The notes beneath the pieces were generated by a model that searched no databases, had not been told where the DNA came from, and worked only from the letters and a program-made list of their open reading frames with translations. 64,000 nt of DNA from Amycolatopsis tucumanensis (GTDB lineage: Bacteria > Actinomycetota > Actinomycetes > Mycobacteriales > Pseudonocardiaceae), in assembly GCF_021654135.1 (NCBI RefSeq), contig NZ_JAKGSD010000008.1:124001-188000 (forward strand). The letters run 5' to 3'. Positions 28,116 to 36,838 of this stretch are shown piece by piece. A program made the position numbers and the translations under genes. Positions within the stretch are counted from its first letter, which is position 1. Each line of letters starts with the position of its first letter.

Positions 28116-29981
28116 ATGGGCGGGTACGCCGGCGTCTACGAGGAAAGTCTGCGTGATCCGGAGGGTTTCTGGACCTCCGCCGCATCGGCGATCAGCTGGA
28201 CGCGGCAGCCCGATCGCGCGCTGGACGCCGAGCGCCCGCCCTGGTACCGGTGGTTCCCCGGCGGCAGGCTGAACACCTGCTACAACGCGCTGGACCGGCA
28301 CGTCGCCGCCGGGTACGGTGATTGCGTCGCCCTGATCTACGACTCGCCGGTCACCGGTTCGTCGGCCCGCTTCACCTATACGGAGTTGCTGGACGAGGTA
28401 TCCCGGTTCGCCGGAGCGCTGCGCGGGCTGGGCGTCGAGCGCGGCGACCGGGTGGTGCTGTACCTGCCGATGATCCCGCAGGCGGTGATCGCGATGCTGG
28501 CGTGCGCGCGGCTGGGTGCGGTGCACTCGGTGGTGTTCGGCGGGTTCGCGCCGAAGGAGCTGGCCGTGCGGATCGCCGACGCGCGGCCGAAGGTGGTGGT
28601 GTGCGGTTCGTGCGGCATCGAGCCGACGCGGGTGATCGAGTACAAGCCGATCGTCGACGAGGCGATCGCGCTGTCCGGCGAGTCGCCCCAGGTGGTGGTC
28701 TTCCAGCGGGAACAGGTGCAGGCTGCGCTGCGGCCGGGCGAGCACGACTGGGCCGGTCTGGTGGCGAACGCTTCGCCAGTGTCCTGTGTGGAGGTTGCCG
28801 CGACGGATCCGTTGTACGTGCTGTACACGTCCGGCACGACGGGCAAGCCGAAGGGCGTGGTGCGGGACAACGGCGGGCACGCGGTCGCGCTGGCCTGGTC
28901 GATGGCGAACATCTACGACATCGGGCCGGGCGACGTGTGGTGGACCGCGTCCGACGTCGGGTGGGTCGTCGGGCACTCCTACATCGTCTACGGACCGCTG
29001 CTGGTGGGCGCGACGACCGTGCTGTACGAAGGAAAACCGGTCGGCACGCCCGACGCCGGCGCGTTCTGGCGGGTGGTCTCGTCGTACGGGGTGAAGGCGC
29101 TGTTCACCGCGCCGACGGCGGTGCGGGCGATCAAGAAGGTGGATCCGTCGGGTGAGTTGCTGCGGGACATGCCGACGCTGCGGACGTTGTTCCTGGCGGG
29201 CGAGCGGCTGGATCCCGAGACGTACCACTGGGCGACGGCGCGGCTCGGGGTGCCGGTGGTGGACCACTGGTGGCAGACCGAGACGGGGTGGGCGATCGCG
29301 GCCAACCCGCGCGGGCTGGAGCCCTTGCAGTTGAAGCCGGGCTCGCCGAGCGTGCCGATGCCCGGTTACGACGTGCGGATTCTGGCGGAGTCCGGCGAGG
29401 AGTTGCCGCGCGGCGCGGAGGGCGCGGTGTGCGTCCGGTTGCCGCTGCCGCCGGGCACGCTGCTGGGTTTGTGGAACGACGACTCGCGGTACGTGTCGTC
29501 GTACCTGTCGCGGTATCCCGGGTACTACCTGACCGGCGACGGTGGTTTCGTCGACCAGGACGGCTACCTGTTCGTGATGGGCCGGACCGACGACGTGATC
29601 AACGTGGCAGGTCACCGGCTGTCGACGGGCGCGATGGAAGCCGTGCTGGCGGCGCATCCGGCGGTGGCGGAGTGCGCCGTGGTCGGGGTGGCGGATTCGT
29701 TGAAGGGCCAGCTGCCGCGGGGTTTCGTCGTGCTGAAGGCGGGCGCGTCCGCGGAGGGCCTGGAGGAGGAGCTGGTGGCCGCGGTGCGTCGGGACATCGG
29801 CGCGGTGGCGGCGTTCCGCTCGGTGACGGTCGTGGATGCGCTGCCGAAGACGCGATCGGGCAAGATCCTGCGCAAGTCGATGCGAGCGATAGCCGAAGGC
29901 CGCGACGAGGCGGTGCCGTCGACCATCGAGGACCCCGCGGTGCTGGAGAAACTGCGCGAGGTGCTGTCAGCAGACGGCTGA
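28116..29981 (+). CDS. prpE: Propionyl-CoA synthetase-like acyl-CoA ligase (PrpE family)
   Basis: 621 residues from ATG 28116 (AGAGGA upstream), 11 bp after the DUF779 gene. The N-terminal segment YEESLRDPEGFW is the acetyl/propionyl-CoA synthetase signature. ATP-binding loop YTSGTTGKPKG, DVGWVVGHSYIVYGPLL, WWQTETGWAIA and YYLTGDGG follow, ending with the catalytic lysine motif KTRSGKILRK. The DNDSRYVSSYLSRYPGYYL region is PrpE-like rather than Acs-like. In this operon it would activate propionate or 3-hydroxypropionate released by the aldehyde dehydrogenase, feeding the methylmalonyl or reductive 3-hydroxypropionyl route. Confidence 0.9.
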   Translation: MGGYAGVYEESLRDPEGFWTSAASAISWTRQPDRALDAERPPWYRWFPGGRLNTCYNALDRHVAAGYGDCVALIYDSPVTGSSARFTYTELLDEVSRFAGALRGLGVERGDRVVLYLPMIPQAVIAMLACARLGAVHSVVFGGFAPKELAVRIADARPKVVVCGSCGIEPTRVIEYKPIVDEAIALSGESPQVVVFQREQVQAALRPGEHDWAGLVANASPVSCVEVAATDPLYVLYTSGTTGKPKGVVRDNGGHAVALAWSMANIYDIGPGDVWWTASDVGWVVGHSYIVYGPLLVGATTVLYEGKPVGTPDAGAFWRVVSSYGVKALFTAPTAVRAIKKVDPSGELLRDMPTLRTLFLAGERLDPETYHWATARLGVPVVDHWWQTETGWAIAANPRGLEPLQLKPGSPSVPMPGYDVRILAESGEELPRGAEGAVCVRLPLPPGTLLGLWNDDSRYVSSYLSRYPGYYLTGDGGFVDQDGYLFVMGRTDDVINVAGHRLSTGAMEAVLAAHPAVAECAVVGVADSLKGQLPRGFVVLKAGASAEGLEEELVAAVRRDIGAVAAFRSVTVVDALPKTRSGKILRKSMRAIAEGRDEAVPSTIEDPAVLEKLREVLSADG

Positions 29982-30019
29982 AACTCGACAACGGGCGGCG
30001 CCGGGTTGACAATCCGGAG

Positions 30020-30505
30020 ATGACGGGCTGGCGGCGGGTTTGCCCGCACCCCTGGAGGGTCGTCTACGGGGTGTTCGTGTGGATCGGACCGGGGTTGACA
30101 ACGCTGGTCGGCGGCGTCCTCCTCTTCGGCGGCAGTGAGGTCGGGTCGATGCCCGGCGCGGTAGCGGCGATGGTCTTCTTCGCCGGCTGGAGCGTGCTGG
30201 GTTTCCGGTTGAGCCGGGTCGGCGTGCACGTGGGCGCGGAGGGCGTCCGGTACTGCACGCTGACGCGGACCTGCACGAAGCCGTGGCGCGACGTGGTGGG
30301 GTTCGAACTCCGCCGATACGTGGTGGCCCAACCCGTGGCTGAGGCGTGGACGATCTGGATCATCACGAGCACAGGCCCACCCGTGGAAACGGACATCGGC
30401 TTCATCCGACCGCACCACCCCCGATCTCTCCGTTCGGCGGCCGAAGTACGCACCGCCCTCACCGAATTGCACGCCGCGCTGGCGTGGAGTCGCCGAACCA
30501 CGTGA
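30020..30505 (+). CDS. Small membrane protein with PH-like domain
   Basis: 161 residues from ATG 30020 (CCGGAG upstream). Two hydrophobic helices (WRVVYGVFVWIGPGLTTLVG; GAVAAMVFFAGWSVLGFRL) precede a beta-rich half with GVRYCTLTRTCTKPWRDVVG, the pattern of bacterial PH-domain membrane proteins. It begins 38 bp after the acyl-CoA ligase stop and may be read through from that operon, but nothing ties its function to it. Confidence 0.7.
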   Translation: MTGWRRVCPHPWRVVYGVFVWIGPGLTTLVGGVLLFGGSEVGSMPGAVAAMVFFAGWSVLGFRLSRVGVHVGAEGVRYCTLTRTCTKPWRDVVGFELRRYVVAQPVAEAWTIWIITSTGPPVETDIGFIRPHHPRSLRSAAEVRTALTELHAALAWSRRTT

Positions 30506-30645
30506 CCGCCCCGCTCGAGGAAGTCGACCAGCCGGTGGTTCGAGTGGCCGTCGTCGGCCACTCCCACGGAGGCGGCGCCGGTACCGGAAAGCCAACGTCC
30601 GAAAACCAGGCCGGAAAACGTCCTCCCCCACCGCATACTGGTCGG

Positions 30646-31023
30646 GTGCGACTGCGGACCCACATTGCCAACTCGCCGGCTGTCATCGATCATCGGCTGG
30701 TTCCCTACCGCGACCGCGTCGCGCGGTTGCTCGACTCGGAGGGCCGGACGGCGGGCTACCTGCTGTTGCTCACGCAGGTCTGGTACGAGGCGCGCGGGCC
30801 TTGGTGGCGCCGCACCTGGTCGGCGGGCGTCGAGAGGCTCGACTGGTTCGCCGAGGTGCTCACCGACGGCGAATGGCTCCACACCGACGGCGGCTGGATG
30901 TACACCGAGGACGCCGTGGCCGAACTGTCCTCCGGCACCTTCGACTGCTACGGACGGGAATTCGCGATCAGCTGGTTGACCGGCGACGAGGCGGCCGAAG
31001 CCCGCGGGCGGTTCGGCGTCTGA
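30646..31023 (+). CDS. Hypothetical protein
   Basis: 125 residues from GTG 30646 (VRLRTHIANSPAV). The protein is rich in Trp/Tyr (VWYEARGPWWRR, WLHTDGGWMYTEDAVAEL) and looks globular and cytosolic. The start is supported by a second, decayed copy at 32385 that begins with almost the same residues. No family recognised. Confidence 0.65.
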   Translation: MRLRTHIANSPAVIDHRLVPYRDRVARLLDSEGRTAGYLLLLTQVWYEARGPWWRRTWSAGVERLDWFAEVLTDGEWLHTDGGWMYTEDAVAELSSGTFDCYGREFAISWLTGDEAAEARGRFGV

Positions 31024-31035
31024 GACCGGAGCCGT

Positions 31036-31776
31036 TCAGGCGGTCGGGCCGTGCGCGAGGACGCGCACCGACGGCCGGCCCTTCCGGCTGGTCAGCGAGA
31101 GGTCCACCCACGTCGCGTTGTTGGTGCGGTCCGCCTCGGTGAAGTGCCCCTGCGCGTCGGCCGTGGCGATGAGCCGGTAGTGGCCGTCGGGGAGGCCGGT
31201 GATGTCCACGAACTGGTCCGGCAGCGTCGACGCGTACCGGTCCGCCCACCCGACGGACAGCCCCATCGTCACCGTGAGCGAACCGCGGTCCCCGCAACCG
31301 CTTTCCGAGTACACTTTGGACCGCGGGGCGCCGGGCAGGGAGCGCCGGTAGGAGTTCGTGTCGTAGAAGCAGAACCCGGCCTTCGCGGCCACGCTCACCA
31401 CGCCGCCGTCCAGCCGCACGAGCTGGTAGGTCTCGAGGTCGCGGATGTGCCAGTGGTCGTGCCCGTCGCCGCCGTACACGAGCCCGGCCGGAACGCCCAC
31501 GTCCGCCCGCGAGCCATCCGCCCGCGAGACCCGCTGCACGACCCGGAACGGCGCGTCCACGGACACGCGGGACGCCGCGACCTCGAACGGCCCCCGCCCC
31601 ACGTTCACGATCGTCGCCGAGAACCGGAGCTGCTGCTGGCCTGCCGGGCTCGTCGTGACCTTCACGTCGCTGAGCGGCGCCATGCCGAGGTCGGGACGCA
31701 ACTCCTCCTCGGCGGACGCGACCCCGGGGACGAACAGGAGAGCCGCCAGCACAAGCAGCCCGATCCGGCGGAGCAC
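31036..31776 (-). CDS. Secreted lysyl oxidase-family protein
   Basis: 246 residues from GTG 31776 with GGAGG at 6 nt. Signal peptide MLRRIGLLVLAALLFVPGVASA. The catalytic core shows the lysyl oxidase copper site DGHDHWHIRDLETYQL (His-x-x-His in the order expected for the family) and AAKAGFCFYDTNSYRR, whose Lys could form the lysine tyrosylquinone cofactor with a downstream Tyr. Lysyl oxidases deaminate peptidyl lysine to allysine. Bacterial members are known in actinomycetes but their targets are not. It is monocistronic, convergent with a hypothetical gene. Confidence 0.85.
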   Translation of the reverse strand: MLRRIGLLVLAALLFVPGVASAEEELRPDLGMAPLSDVKVTTSPAGQQQLRFSATIVNVGRGPFEVAASRVSVDAPFRVVQRVSRADGSRADVGVPAGLVYGGDGHDHWHIRDLETYQLVRLDGGVVSVAAKAGFCFYDTNSYRRSLPGAPRSKVYSESGCGDRGSLTVTMGLSVGWADRYASTLPDQFVDITGLPDGHYRLIATADAQGHFTEADRTNNATWVDLSLTSRKGRPSVRVLAHGPTA

Positions 31777-31937
31777 GGTTTACCTCCGGCAACAGTCAGC
31801 GGTTGCCGGAAACGCACACCGCGCTCGGCCACATCGACATCGACGCCAGACGATCTTATTGCCTCCACAGACGCTGCGCCCGCCGGGCGGACAGCAAGAT
31901 TGCGGGCCAAGCACGGTGATGACCCGCAGCACGGTGC

Positions 31938-32348
31938 TTATTCGGCCGAAGAGGACTCCAGGCCCTGGTTCGCGTCCTTCCAGAGTCGCCGTGCGCGGTG
32001 CCGTATCCGCTGCGTCGCGCCGGTTCTGCCGACCTCGTCGAGGACGCCCAGCAACGCGGAGACCGGATGACCGCCTTCGAGCCAGTCCAGGGCACGGGCG
32101 GACCAGTAGTCGCTGCCACTGGTCAGCGCGAGACGCAGCAGTTCCTCCCACGGCGGGTCAGCAGGCACCCCGGCGGTCGCGCGTTCGACCTCGGCGTAGT
32201 GGAGCTCGAGCATCGGCAGCAGGGGCACGAGCCAGTCCAACGGCTGGACGCGCCCCCACCCGTCACCGAGCACCCACCGCCCCTGGCAGTCGAGACCGAG
32301 CACGCGCCCGCCCGCCTGGAGCACGGGCTGCCAGTCGATCTCGTCCAC
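31938..32348 (-). CDS. Hypothetical protein
   Basis: 136 residues from GTG 32348 (MDEIDWQPVLQAGGRV). Begins with beta strands (VLGLDCQGRWVLGDGWGRV) and continues as helices with LRLALTSGSDYWSARALDWL and an Arg-rich tail, RIRHRARRLWKDANQ. Composition is that of a real soluble protein. No family recognised. Confidence 0.6.
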   Translation of the reverse strand: MDEIDWQPVLQAGGRVLGLDCQGRWVLGDGWGRVQPLDWLVPLLPMLELHYAEVERATAGVPADPPWEELLRLALTSGSDYWSARALDWLEGGHPVSALLGVLDEVGRTGATQRIRHRARRLWKDANQGLESSSAE

Positions 32349-32384
32349 CGGAAAACACTATCCGCCCCGGCAATGCTGGAGAAC

Positions 32385-32519
32385 GTGCGACTCCGGACCC
32401 ACGTGGCGAAATCACCTCTGCCCACCACCGCGCAGGTCTGGTGCGGAGCCCGGGGCCGGTGGTGCTGGCGGACGACACGGCCGCCGTATTCGCTGCGCAG
32501 GGAGCGTTTCGGCGCCTGA
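32385..32519 (+). pseudogene. Internally deleted copy of the hypothetical gene at 30646
   Basis: A 44-codon frame starting GTG 32385 reads VRLRTHVAKSPLPTTAQVWC and continues GARGRWCWR. The intact gene at 30646 reads VRLRTHIANSP at its start and TQVWYEARGPWWRR about 40 residues later. The copy therefore keeps the start and one internal block but has lost the segment between, and after GRWCWR the similarity ends. It is best explained as a degraded duplicate; translation as a tiny protein is possible but less likely. Confidence 0.55.
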
Positions 32520-32657
32520 GGTACGATCCCGGGATGTCGATCTTCCGAAAGGGCGATGGCGCGTAGGTCGCCGAGCCAGGTCCGCGCTGACGCTCCCCGT
32601 CGGCGTCGGCCACACGAAGCGGTCGTCCCAGGCATCTCCGCGGGCGGGCAGGCCCGG

Positions 32658-33095
32658 ATGGCTCGCCTCGAACGCACCCGTCACATCGACGTCGCCCGAG
32701 CGCTGCTGACCTGGGAGCGCACCTTCGCGCGGCGGCCTCACTGGGCGTGGGACCTCGACCGGCGCTGCGAAATCCCGGAGTGCTGCCCCGACCCCGACGA
32801 ACTTCGCCGAACACTGCTGACCGCCGCCGCGCAGTTGCCTCCCCGGGACGCCCGCGCTTTCCGCGAACGCTTGCGCGCCTTGGGTGGTTTCGATCTCGCG
32901 GATTCGTGCGGTGCTTCGATCGAGGTGCAGGTCGACAGCCCCCGATCTTCTCGAACGTGGGCCTCCAGCGTTGGAGCCCACTCATCACGCGCTCAGCCGG
33001 CTGGAGCTGCTGATCTCACGATCCTCAGCCCCAACGCCCTGACCTGCGATCCAGTGCCCCCGACGGGGTTCGAACCCGCACTGAATCGATTTTAA
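32658..33095 (+). CDS. Hypothetical protein, 3' end doubtful
   Basis: From ATG 32658 the first 80 residues look like genuine protein: ALLTWERTFARRPHWAWDLD, RRCEIPECCPDPDELRRTLL and DARAFRERLRALGG. After that the composition becomes atypical and the frame continues into the 3' half of the tRNA gene, ending PPTGFEPALNRF, which is translated tRNA sequence. A frameshift near 32880-32900 is likely, so the gene is either a short protein with a lost stop or a decaying remnant. Confidence 0.4.
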   Translation: MARLERTRHIDVARALLTWERTFARRPHWAWDLDRRCEIPECCPDPDELRRTLLTAAAQLPPRDARAFRERLRALGGFDLADSCGASIEVQVDSPRSSRTWASSVGAHSSRAQPAGAADLTILSPNALTCDPVPPTGFEPALNRF

Positions 33096-33128
33096 GTCGA
33101 CTGCCTCTGCCGGTTGGGCTACGGGGGC
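33055..33128 (-). tRNA. tRNA with anticodon UAA (tRNA-Leu, short variable loop)
   Basis: 74 nt on the minus strand. Acceptor stem GCCCCCG/CGGGGGC with discriminator A; D arm with G18G19; anticodon stem GTCGA/TCGAT with loop CTTAAAA, giving anticodon TAA (reads UUA, Leu); variable loop TCAGT, 5 nt; T stem GCGGG/CCCGT with loop TTCGAAC. CCA is not encoded. A leucine tRNA normally has a long class II variable arm; here it is a class I length, so charging identity deserves checking. Confidence 0.9.
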
Positions 33129-33170
33129 ACCGTCAGCCTAGGCGAACGGCCCCCGCAGCCCCAGCGCAGG

Positions 33171-34496
33171 TCAGGACTTCGAAGCCCGCGTGAACTCTTC
33201 CTTCGGGTTGTTGATCTGCCCCAGCGACACGACCTCACGCCGGAACAGGCCGCCCAGCATCCAGTCCAGCAGGATGCGCACCTTGCGGTTGAACGTGGGC
33301 ATCGCCTTGAGGTGGTAGCCGCGGTGGAAGAGCCAGGCCGGGAAGCCCTTGATCTTCAGGTTCAGCGCGTCCGCGACGCCCTTGTGCAGGCCGAGGCCGG
33401 CCACCGCGCCCAGGTTCTTGTGGAAGTAGTCCACCGGCTGGCCGCCGCGCAGCGTCTTGATGATGTTCTTCGCCAGGTGCCGCGCCTGCCGGACCGCGTG
33501 CTGCGCGTTCGGCGGGCAGGTGGCCGTCGGGTCGCTCTCGGTGCGCGACAGGTCCGGCACCGCGGCGTTGTCGCCCGCGGTCCAGACGTCCGGGTGGCCG
33601 ACGACCTGCAGCGCGGCGGTCGCCTCGACCCGGCCGCGCTTGTCGATCGGCAGGTCCGAGTTGGCCAGCACCGGGTTGGCCTTCACACCGGCGGTCCAGA
33701 TGATCGTGTCGCTGTCGAACTCGGTGCCGTCCGAGAGGACCACCCGGCCGTTCTCGAACGACTTCGCCGCGGTCGACAGGTAGACCTCGATGCCGCGCTT
33801 CTCCAGCTGCTCGACCGTCCACACGCCGAGCGTCTCGCGGACCTCGGGCAGGATCCGGCCCGCGGCCTCGACGAGCACCCAGCGGATGTCCTCCGGCTGG
33901 ATGTTCTCGTAGTACCGCGTCGCGAACCGGGTCATGTCCTCGAGCTCGGCCAGCGCCTCGATACCCGCGAACCCGCCGCCGACGACGGTGAAGGTGAGCA
34001 GGCGCTTGCGCAGCTCGGGGTCCAGCGTGCTGGCCGCCTCGTCGAGCTTGGTCAGCACGTGGTTGCGCAGGTAGATGGCCTCACCGATGGTCTTGATGCC
34101 GATGCCCTCTTCGGCCAGACCGGGGATCGGCAGCAGCCGCGGCACGGCGCCGAGCGCGACCACGAGCACGTCGTAGTTCAGCTGCTCGATGTGCCCGTCG
34201 GCGGCCTCCACCGTGACGGTCTTGCGCTCGTGCTCGATCTTGTTGACCCGCGCCGTCAGGACGTGGCAACGCTTGAGCACGCGCCGCAGCGGCACCACGA
34301 CGTGGCGCGGTTCGATGGCCCCAGCCGCCGCTTCCGGCAGGAACGGCTGATAGGTCATGTGCGGCTGAGGGTCGACGATCGTCACGGAGGCTTCGTTGGC
34401 GCGGAGCTTCTTCTGGAGTCCCAACGCGGTGTAGAGCCCGACGTAACCGCCACCCAGAATGAGGATCCGAGTCGGTTCCGACTTCGCTGCGGCCAT
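33171..34496 (-). CDS. ndh: Type II NADH:quinone dehydrogenase
   Basis: 441 residues from ATG 34496 (an in-frame GTG lies 2 codons upstream). FAD-binding ILILGGGYVGLYTALGLQKK at the N-terminus, NADH-binding TFTVVGGGFAGIEALAELED near 165-185, and the second FAD motif VWTAGDNAAVPD near 310. The C-terminal HKNLGAVAGLGLHKGVADAL and amphipathic tail fit membrane association. Oxidises NADH and reduces menaquinone without proton pumping. Single gene, upstream of the tRNA on the same strand. Confidence 0.95.
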   Translation of the reverse strand: MAAAKSEPTRILILGGGYVGLYTALGLQKKLRANEASVTIVDPQPHMTYQPFLPEAAAGAIEPRHVVVPLRRVLKRCHVLTARVNKIEHERKTVTVEAADGHIEQLNYDVLVVALGAVPRLLPIPGLAEEGIGIKTIGEAIYLRNHVLTKLDEAASTLDPELRKRLLTFTVVGGGFAGIEALAELEDMTRFATRYYENIQPEDIRWVLVEAAGRILPEVRETLGVWTVEQLEKRGIEVYLSTAAKSFENGRVVLSDGTEFDSDTIIWTAGVKANPVLANSDLPIDKRGRVEATAALQVVGHPDVWTAGDNAAVPDLSRTESDPTATCPPNAQHAVRQARHLAKNIIKTLRGGQPVDYFHKNLGAVAGLGLHKGVADALNLKIKGFPAWLFHRGYHLKAMPTFNRKVRILLDWMLGGLFRREVVSLGQINNPKEEFTRASKS

Positions 34497-34580
34497 AGGC
34501 ACATCTTCCCACTCCCACCGGCTGGGCGCTCGTAGACCCTCCCCACCTGTGACCAGGGTCGCGGACCTGCGCGAAACGAT

Positions 34581-35288
34581 TCAGAGGAGCCCGGCCACGC
34601 CCGCCGCACGGCTCAGCACGTCGCGCAGCATGGCCGGGGTGAGGCGTCCGGTGAAAGTGTTCTGCTGCGAGACGTGAAATGACCCAAAAAGGTGAAGATC
34701 GGGGGTCCCGGACAGGACGAAGTGAGCGCCGTGGCCGAACTTCGGCGCCGGTTTCGGCACCGTCCAGGTCTGCGCCAGCACCGGCAGCAGCGCCTGCCAG
34801 CCGAACGCGCCGAGCACGACCACCGCGCGGAGTGTCGGAAGTAACAGCTCGAACTCCCGCACCAGCCACGGGCGGCAGTTGTCCCGCTCCGAGGGCAGCG
34901 GCTTGTTGGCAGGCGGCGCGCACTTGACCGGCGCGGTGATGCGGACACCCCGCAGCTCCAGGCCGTCGCCGATGTGGGTGGACGTCGGCTGCGACGCCAG
35001 CCCGATGTCGTAAAGCGTCCGGTAGAGGAAGTCGCCCGAGCGGTCGCCGGTGAACATGCGGCCGGTGCGGTTGGCCCCGTGCGCGGCCGGGGCGAGCCCG
35101 ACGATGGCCAGCGACGCGTCCGCGGGCCCGAACCCGGGCACCGGGCGGCCCCAGTACGTCCAGTCGGCGAAGGCGGCCCGCTTGGTCGCGGCGACCTCCT
35201 CGCGCCACTCGACGAGACGCGGGCAGCGGCGGCACTCGCTGACCGCCGTGTCCAGTTCGGCGAGGGTGCGGGGCTTTCGTCGGGTCAC
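34581..35288 (-). CDS. Family 5 uracil-DNA glycosylase (UDGb)
   Basis: 235 residues from GTG 35288. An ATG at 35321 would overlap the ATG of the divergent peptidase gene base for base, so the internal GTG, with GGAG upstream, is preferred. CRRCPRL and later cysteines (CAPPANKP, CRPW) fit the 4Fe-4S cluster. Active-site motif GLAPAAHGANRTGRMFTGD is that of UDGb, which lacks the usual catalytic Asp, and the second motif is HVSQQNTFTGRLT. Removes uracil and other deaminated bases from DNA, important in a GC-rich genome. Confidence 0.92.
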   Translation of the reverse strand: MTRRKPRTLAELDTAVSECRRCPRLVEWREEVAATKRAAFADWTYWGRPVPGFGPADASLAIVGLAPAAHGANRTGRMFTGDRSGDFLYRTLYDIGLASQPTSTHIGDGLELRGVRITAPVKCAPPANKPLPSERDNCRPWLVREFELLLPTLRAVVVLGAFGWQALLPVLAQTWTVPKPAPKFGHGAHFVLSGTPDLHLFGSFHVSQQNTFTGRLTPAMLRDVLSRAAGVAGLL

Positions 35289-35319
35289 ATCGTCAGTGTG
35301 CTCCGCTAGGTTGGCGATC

Positions 35320-36792
35320 ATGCCGGAAACCCCCGAAGAGGAGACGAAGACCGAGGCCGCGCCCGAACCGAGCGACGACCTCGTCACCACGCAGCACACG
35401 CTCACCGTCAAGCGGCGCAAACTCGCGTACACCGCGCAAACCGGACGAGTCGTGCTGCGCAAGGAAGTGCACACCGACGGCAAGTTCGACGGCCACACCG
35501 CCAAGGCCGAGGTGTTCCTCACCTCCTACACGCTCGACGGCGCGGAGCCGGGTTCGCGGCCGGTGACGTTCGCCTTCAACGGCGGCCCCGGCTCGGCGAG
35601 CGTGTGGCTGCACATGGGCGTGCTGGGGCCGCGGCGGGTGGTGTCCGGCGACGTCGACTCGCCCGAGCCGCCGCCGTACCGCGTGCTGGACAACCCGGAA
35701 ACCCTGCTGGCGCACAGCGACCTGGTGTTCATCGACCCGGTGTCCACCGGCTACTCGCGGCCGAAGAAGGGCGAAAGCGTCAAGGACTACCACGGGTTCA
35801 CCGCCGATGTGGAGTCGGTGGCGGAGATCATCCGGCTGTGGACGTCACGCAACGGCCGGTGGCTGTCGCCGAAGTACCTGGCCGGCGAGTCCTACGGCAC
35901 GCTGCGGGCGGCGGCGCTGGCCGGGCACCTGCAGGAGCGGCACGGGTTCTACCTCAACGGCCTGATGCTCATCTCGAGCGTGCTGGACTTCGGCACGATC
36001 CGGTTCACCGAGGGCAACGACCAGCCGTACCCGCTGTTCGTGCCGACGTACGCGGCGATCGCGCACTACCACGGCAAGCACGGCAAGCGGAAGCTGGCGG
36101 ACGTGCTGGCCGAGGCCGAGGACTTCGCCGCGCGCGAGCTGCCGTGGGCGCTGTCGCGCGGTTCGCGGCTGACGCCGGAGGAGAAGGCCGCGGCGGTGCG
36201 GAAGCTGGCGTCGCTGACCGGGCTCGACGAGTCCTATGTGGACCGGGTCAACCTGCGGATCGAGCACGTGCGGTTCTTCACCGAGCTGCTGCGGGAGCGC
36301 GGGCTGACCACGGGCCGGATGGACGGCCGCTTCACGACGTGGGAGCCGGACGGCGGACGCGAACTGATGAGCGACGACGCGTCGGTGTCGCGGATCATCG
36401 GGGCGTATTCGGCCGGTTTCAACCACTACGTCCGGTCCGAGCTGGGCTACGAGAACGACCTGCCGTACGAGGTCCTGTCGATGGACGTGGTGCGGAACTG
36501 GTCGTACTCGGAGTTCGAGGGCCGCGCGGTGTCGGCGGTGGAGGCGCTGAGCGCGGCGATGCGGGCGAACCCGCACCTGAAGGTGCACGTGGCCCTGGGC
36601 TACTACGACGGCGCGACGCCCTACTACGCCGCCGAGCACGTGCTGGCGCACCTGCAGATCCCGGAGAACCTGCGCGGCAACATCGAATCGGCCTACTACC
36701 CGGCCGGGCACATGATGTACGTGCACGAGCCGTCACGGGTCCAGCAGTCGAAGGACCTGGCCGAGTTCGTGCGGTCGAGCAGCAACCGCTGA
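35320..36792 (+). CDS. S10-family serine carboxypeptidase
   Basis: 490 residues from ATG 35320. S10 features: FAFNGGPGSASVWLHMG with the oxyanion loop at Asn87, nucleophile Ser191 in GESYGT, and the C-terminal His464 in AGHMMYVHEPS; the Asp is probably in the HVALGYYDGATP segment. There is no signal peptide, only an acidic N-terminus, so it appears cytosolic, as many bacterial S10 homologues do. Releases C-terminal residues from peptides. A strong terminator follows the stop. Confidence 0.9.
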   Translation: MPETPEEETKTEAAPEPSDDLVTTQHTLTVKRRKLAYTAQTGRVVLRKEVHTDGKFDGHTAKAEVFLTSYTLDGAEPGSRPVTFAFNGGPGSASVWLHMGVLGPRRVVSGDVDSPEPPPYRVLDNPETLLAHSDLVFIDPVSTGYSRPKKGESVKDYHGFTADVESVAEIIRLWTSRNGRWLSPKYLAGESYGTLRAAALAGHLQERHGFYLNGLMLISSVLDFGTIRFTEGNDQPYPLFVPTYAAIAHYHGKHGKRKLADVLAEAEDFAARELPWALSRGSRLTPEEKAAAVRKLASLTGLDESYVDRVNLRIEHVRFFTELLRERGLTTGRMDGRFTTWEPDGGRELMSDDASVSRIIGAYSAGFNHYVRSELGYENDLPYEVLSMDVVRNWSYSEFEGRAVSAVEALSAAMRANPHLKVHVALGYYDGATPYYAAEHVLAHLQIPENLRGNIESAYYPAGHMMYVHEPSRVQQSKDLAEFVRSSSNR

Positions 36793-36799
36793 CGGCGCA

Positions 36800-36828
36800 T
36801 GCCGCCCCGCTCGGTGTGTGGGGCGGCA
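36800..36828 (+). terminator. Rho-independent-type hairpin after the S10 peptidase
   Basis: Perfect 9-bp stem TGCCGCCCC / GGGGCGGCA with an 11-nt loop, starting 8 nt after the stop codon. No T-run follows, which is common for actinobacterial terminators. Confidence 0.75.
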
Positions 36829-36838
36829 CGGCCGGACG

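Noticed and set aside
33000..33095. Genuine C-terminus of the hypothetical protein at 32658
   Set aside because: The final residues are a translation of the tRNA gene on the other strand.
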